From: an uncultured Sulfurimonas sp.
GTDB lineage: Bacteria > Campylobacterota > Campylobacteria > Campylobacterales > Sulfurimonadaceae
Length of the DNA: 8,181 nt
Direction of reading: 5' to 3'
Assembly: GCA_937914675.1 (NCBI GenBank)
Contig: CALDOC010000283.1
Span: forward strand, 1 to 8,181
The translations under genes were made by a program, and so were the position numbers. The notes below the pieces were generated by a model. It saw only the letters and a program-made list of their open reading frames with translations, was not told the origin of the DNA and made no database searches. Positions within the stretch are counted from its first letter, which is position 1. Each line of letters begins with the position of its first letter. Shown piece after piece: positions 5,704 to 8,181 of the stretch.

Positions 5704-7293
5704 TTAACTTTTAAACTCGTTAATGGTACGTTGAAGCGACGAAGCGATATTGACTAATTTTTCAAGTTCTTCTTCAATGCTTTTAACGCTAGTGCCATTT
5801 GCGCATGAGAGGGCGTCAATGTCGGAAATGGCGTTGATAACGCTTTGTATTCCAAGAGACATGGCAATACTGTCTTTTTTGGATTCTATAGCCGCTTTGT
5901 TTGACGCCTGTATGGCGACGGAAGTTACGCCTATTTTCTCTTCCACGTCGTTTGACACATGCGCCAGACTCTCTATGTTTTTGGCGTTTTTACCCATTTT
6001 GTCGCTTACGTCGTTTATCGATTGCACTATGGTGCTTATGCTCATGTCGATTTCAGTTAAACTTTTTTGCGTGCGCTCGGCAAGTTTACGCACCTCGTCG
6101 GCGACTACGGCGAACCCGCGTCCATGCTCGCCCGCGCGAGCCGCTTCAATGGCTGCGTTGAGAGCGAGTAAATTTGTTTGTTCCGCTATGTCTTTTATAA
6201 TGTTTAATACGTCTTTTACTTGGTCGGCGTTAGTTTTAAGTCCTGAAAGTTCATGAGAAAGTTCATGTTCTATCTCAACAAAAGAACGAACTTCGGAGCC
6301 AAGAGTGCTTAGAGACTCTTTGGCGCTACTCAGCTCCTTGCTCGCTCGTTCGACGGTCTCTTGAGTCTGTTGCACCGTTTCTATGCTTTTCGCTATCATC
6401 TCTTTGATCTGTTCGCTGTCTCGCGTCGTCTTTGAGACTATCTCTTGTTCTTGCTCCGTTCCTTTTCTTATGACATGCCCTGAGAGTTTTATTTGACCCG
6501 CGATCTCGCTATTTTGCTCACCGAGGCGCTTCACGTCGTTTACGGTGGATTGAATCATTTCAATAAAATTATTGACCTCATGAGCCGTGTCTCCAAACTC
6601 GTTTTCAACCGTCCGAACAAGTCTTTTGGTTAAATCTTTGTCACCGCTGACAAGTTCGGATATGCGACTTTTCAAACCATTTAACGGCGTAAATATTTCT
6701 CTTACGAAAAAAGACAACGCCAAAACTAAGAAAATTCCACTGCCCGCGATTAAAGCTAATAAAAGTCGCATATTCGTCTCTTCTATGTCGGCGTCGTTTT
6801 CATCCAGAGATATGACCAAATCCATAGCGCCAAGGGCGTCGCCAACTCGCGCGTTGTAGTGGCAAGCCAGACATCTCTCTTCTGCGACCATGGGCTGTAT
6901 CATCTCTATCGTATGGTGTCCGTTTTCATCTTTTTCTATAATCTTGACGCTTTTGTTTGCCAACACGTCAAGCATGACTGGAGAGTTTGTATATTTTTCA
7001 TCCGGAGAGTAGATCTCTATAACGGATTTTGATTTATATATATTTAAATTTTCTATGCCTTGTATCTCTTTGGCGTCTTTAAACGCCTTGTTCACAACGG
7101 TTGGATCACCCAGCATCATACTTCCCGTCATCGTTTGAAAGATTGATTTACTTAACATGACAAGCGATTTCTTTGTCGTGCTATTTGACAATCCATGAAG
7201 AGTATGCGACAAGTAGTAAGTTATACTCAGAAGTCCTAAAAGAAAAGCGGAAACTAAGGATAAAATAACCTTTGATTTAACTGTTGAAAACAT
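5704..7293 (-). CDS. Methyl-accepting chemotaxis protein with periplasmic haem-c sensor
   Basis: Transmembrane chemoreceptor that signals to CheA/CheW. Domains in order over 529 residues: first membrane segment (about 9-29); periplasmic sensor (30-176) of the single-haem PAS-like type with [20 protein letters not shown] around the CxxCH site (C141, C144, H145); second membrane segment (about 177-198); HAMP (about 199-252); and a coiled cytoplasmic domain with the conserved signalling tip from [20 protein letters not shown] (366-385) on to [18 protein letters not shown] (391-408). The haem would be attached covalently in the periplasm by the cytochrome c maturation system. Met residues near 55-60 are candidate distal ligands. 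Similar haem-c receptor domains are known from Geobacter chemotaxis proteins and are thought to sense redox state or small gases. There is no C-terminal CheR/CheB pentapeptide; the protein ends TINEFKS. AAAAGG sits seven bases before the ATG. The promoter region carries direct repeats and an A10 tract. Confidence 0.96.
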   Translation of the reverse strand: MFSTVKSKVILSLVSAFLLGLLSITYYLSHTLHGLSNSTTKKSLVMLSKSIFQTMTGSMMLGDPTVVNKAFKDAKEIQGIENLNIYKSKSVIEIYSPDEKYTNSPVMLDVLANKSVKIIEKDENGHHTIEMIQPMVAEERCLACHYNARVGDALGAMDLVISLDENDADIEETNMRLLLALIAGSGIFLVLALSFFVREIFTPLNGLKSRISELVSGDKDLTKRLVRTVENEFGDTAHEVNNFIEMIQSTVNDVKRLGEQNSEIAGQIKLSGHVIRKGTEQEQEIVSKTTRDSEQIKEMIAKSIETVQQTQETVERASKELSSAKESLSTLGSEVRSFVEIEHELSHELSGLKTNADQVKDVLNIIKDIAEQTNLLALNAAIEAARAGEHGRGFAVVADEVRKLAERTQKSLTEIDMSISTIVQSINDVSDKMGKNAKNIESLAHVSNDVEEKIGVTSVAIQASNKAAIESKKDSIAMSLGIQSVINAISDIDALSCANGTSVKSIEEELEKLVNIASSLQRTINEFKS

Positions 7294-7327
7294 AATGTAG
7301 CCTTTTGATTTTTTTATTATTGTAAGC

Positions 7328-7337
7328 TTTTTTTTTT
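7328..7337 (-). repeat. A10 homopolymer at the predicted start of the chemoreceptor mRNA
   Basis: Ten T residues on the plus strand, read as ten A residues in the chemoreceptor direction. The predicted transcription start (six to seven bases after the -10 box) falls at 7337-7336, the first bases of the run. Confidence 0.8.
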
Positions 7338-7342
7338 AAAAG

Positions 7343-7351
7343 ATTATATCA
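7343..7351 (-). promoter_or_regulatory. Extended -10 promoter of the chemoreceptor gene
   Basis: On the minus strand 7351-7343 reads TGATATAAT, a perfect extended -10 box preceded by a T run. The place of a -35 box is occupied by two copies of GAGATATTTT. The predicted leader is about 44 bases and contains AAAAGG just before the start codon. Confidence 0.7.
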
Positions 7352-7372
7352 AAAATATCTCGAAAATATCTC
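7352..7372 (-). promoter_or_regulatory. Tandem direct repeat, possible regulator binding site
   Basis: GAGATATTTT occurs twice on the minus strand (7372-7363 and 7361-7352), centre to centre 11 bp apart, that is about one helical turn. The pair lies directly upstream of the chemoreceptor's -10 box, covering roughly -16 to -36. It also lies between the two divergent genes. A dimeric regulator bound to one DNA face would fit. Periodic T stretches of Campylobacterota promoters are the plain alternative. Confidence 0.45.
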
Positions 7373-7411
7373 AGTTTTTCTGAATTAAACTTATTCTTGA
7401 GAAATAAATAG

Positions 7412-7417
7412 TACAAT
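7412..7417 (+). promoter_or_regulatory. Candidate -10 box of the carbonic anhydrase gene
   Basis: TACAAT (five of six matches to TATAAT), with no good -35 box at the right distance. A start near 7424 would leave a 22-base leader with AGGAG at 7434-7438, seven bases before the ATG, a strong ribosome site. The box overlaps the short palindrome ACAATTGT (7413-7420). Confidence 0.45.
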
Positions 7418-7445
7418 TGTCGATTAAAAACAGAGGAGATATAAT

Positions 7446-8165
7446 ATGAAATTATTTGTAAGTTTAGCGACCATTATTCTTTTAGGAGCCGCGGTAAACG
7501 CGTCTGAGCATCAAGAGTTTGGTTACAGTGGCCATAACGGACCGACGCATTGGGATGAATTTTCCAAAACTTGTGGAACTGGGCACGCCCAATCGCCGAT
7601 TAACATAGTTCCCGGTAAAACCGTTTCCATGAATCACCAGTACGACGTTAGTTTACACGAAGACGTTCACACGACGGCGAAAGTGATTGACAACGGCCAC
7701 TCCATAAAAGTCACTCCTAAAATGGGCGGAACCATAACTCTCCATGGGGAAACTTTTAAACTGTTGCAGTTTCATTTTCATGGAAAATCCGAACATACGG
7801 TCAACAACAAGCGTTACGACTTGGTCGCGCATTTGGTTCACCAAAATCCAGAAACAAAACAGTTGGCCGTAATCGCGGTCTTTTTTGAAGAGGGCAAAAA
7901 CAACCCCATGCTTGACAACGTCTTAGGAAACGTCGGCGGCGAGATTAGAGTCGACCCGCAAGATCTTCTGCCAAACGACACCGTGGATTATTATCACTAC
8001 GTTGGATCGCTAACCACTCCTCCATGTTCAGAAAACGTTCAGTGGTACCTTCTTAAAACGCCGATGACCGCTTCAAAAAGTCAAATCGAAGAGTTTAGAA
8101 AATATTACGCGGACAACGAGCGTCCCGTTCAAGAGCTAAACGACCGCGCGGTGGAAAGCAACTAA
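7446..8165 (+). CDS. cah: Periplasmic alpha-carbonic anhydrase
   Basis: Zinc enzyme for reversible hydration of CO2 to bicarbonate, exported to the periplasm. A signal peptide (1-19, cleavage after AVNA) leads a mature chain of about 220 residues, usual for bacterial alpha enzymes. Aligned to human CA II by motif, the zinc ligands are H110, H112 (QFHFH) and H129 (LVAHLVH). The Glu of SEH is E116, the gatekeeping Thr pair in GSLTTPPC is T190/T191, and the proton-shuttle His of NGH is H85. C43 and C194 are placed as the disulfide conserved in periplasmic bacterial members. All active-site residues are present, so it should be functional. It is divergent from the chemoreceptor gene and probably a single-gene unit. 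In an autotrophic or acid-exposed bacterium it would help supply inorganic carbon or buffer the periplasm; which of the two cannot be told from this window. Confidence 0.97.
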   Translation: MKLFVSLATIILLGAAVNASEHQEFGYSGHNGPTHWDEFSKTCGTGHAQSPINIVPGKTVSMNHQYDVSLHEDVHTTAKVIDNGHSIKVTPKMGGTITLHGETFKLLQFHFHGKSEHTVNNKRYDLVAHLVHQNPETKQLAVIAVFFEEGKNNPMLDNVLGNVGGEIRVDPQDLLPNDTVDYYHYVGSLTTPPCSENVQWYLLKTPMTASKSQIEEFRKYYADNERPVQELNDRAVESN

Positions 8166-8181
8166 ACGCTTTTACTTTTTT
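8154..8181 (+). terminator. Weak intrinsic terminator overlapping the end of the carbonic anhydrase gene
   Basis: GAAAGC (8154-8159) pairs with GCTTTT (8168-8173), including one G-T pair, around an eight-base loop that contains the stop codon. The bases AC and then at least six T residues follow up to the window end. The stem has only two G-C pairs, so strength is doubtful, but the hairpin plus T-run layout is right. Confidence 0.4.

Noticed and set aside
5750..6256. 168-codon plus-strand frame inside the chemoreceptor gene
   Set aside because: It is the complement of the highly conserved signalling domain. The long open frame follows from the biased composition of that coiled region.
7371..7383. 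Inverted repeat TCAG-TTTTT-CTGA
   Set aside because: Only four pairs with a five-base T loop; too weak for a terminator or a binding-site claim.
7413..7420. Palindrome ACAATTGT as an operator of the carbonic anhydrase gene
   Set aside because: Eight symmetric AT-rich bases are expected by chance here. No second copy or longer dyad supports an operator.
1..8181. Mobile element, CRISPR array, tRNA or defence island
   Set aside because: No spaced direct repeats, integrase or transposase motifs, tRNA-like folds or terminal inverted repeats were seen. The single DUF3800 fragment is not enough to call a defence region.

Overview
The window looks like chromosomal DNA of a Campylobacterota species of the Sulfurimonas/Sulfuricurvum kind. 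This is inferred from the moderately AT-rich coding style, the extended -10 promoters of the form TGATATAAT without a clear -35 box, the haem-c chemoreceptor, the periplasmic alpha-carbonic anhydrase and the bacterial SUV3-type helicase. No sequence comparison was run, so the genus is a guess. No tRNA, rRNA, CRISPR array, insertion sequence or integrase is visible.

Layout. At the left edge (1-341, minus strand) lies the 5' part of a DUF3800 protein, cut by the window end and starting with the family's Asp-Glu signature. A divergent intergenic region (342-517) separates it from a 936-residue SUV3-like DExH RNA helicase (518-3328, plus). That gene has an almost perfect sigma-70 promoter placed so that the mRNA should be leaderless. 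Next comes a 79-residue secreted protein built from an internally duplicated nine-residue repeat (3368-3607, plus), then a 280-residue soluble protein of unknown function (3716-4558, plus). This last gene meets the next one tail to tail with no base between the stop codons.

On the minus strand are a divergent member of the oxygen-dependent coproporphyrinogen III oxidase family (HemF-like, 4559-5599) and, upstream of it, a methyl-accepting chemotaxis protein with a periplasmic CxxCH haem-c site (5704-7293). The 152-bp region shared with the last gene (7294-7445) holds a TGATATAAT promoter, two 10-bp direct repeats one helical turn apart, and an A10 tract at the predicted start of the chemoreceptor transcript. 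The window closes with a complete periplasmic alpha-carbonic anhydrase (7446-8165, plus) and a weak terminator-like hairpin.

How the genes may work together. The chemoreceptor and the HemF-like gene lie in the same direction and share a haem theme, so a redox/oxygen-sensing receptor beside a porphyrin-pathway protein is a possible functional pair. A candidate hairpin lies between them. The carbonic anhydrase fits an autotrophic, CO2-handling lifestyle. The remaining genes look like independent single-gene units. I do not see a recognisable multi-gene defence or mobile system. The best leads are the haem-c receptor and its unusual promoter, the divergent HemF, the repeat-built secreted protein, and the leaderless helicase with an unassigned 430-residue N-terminal half.
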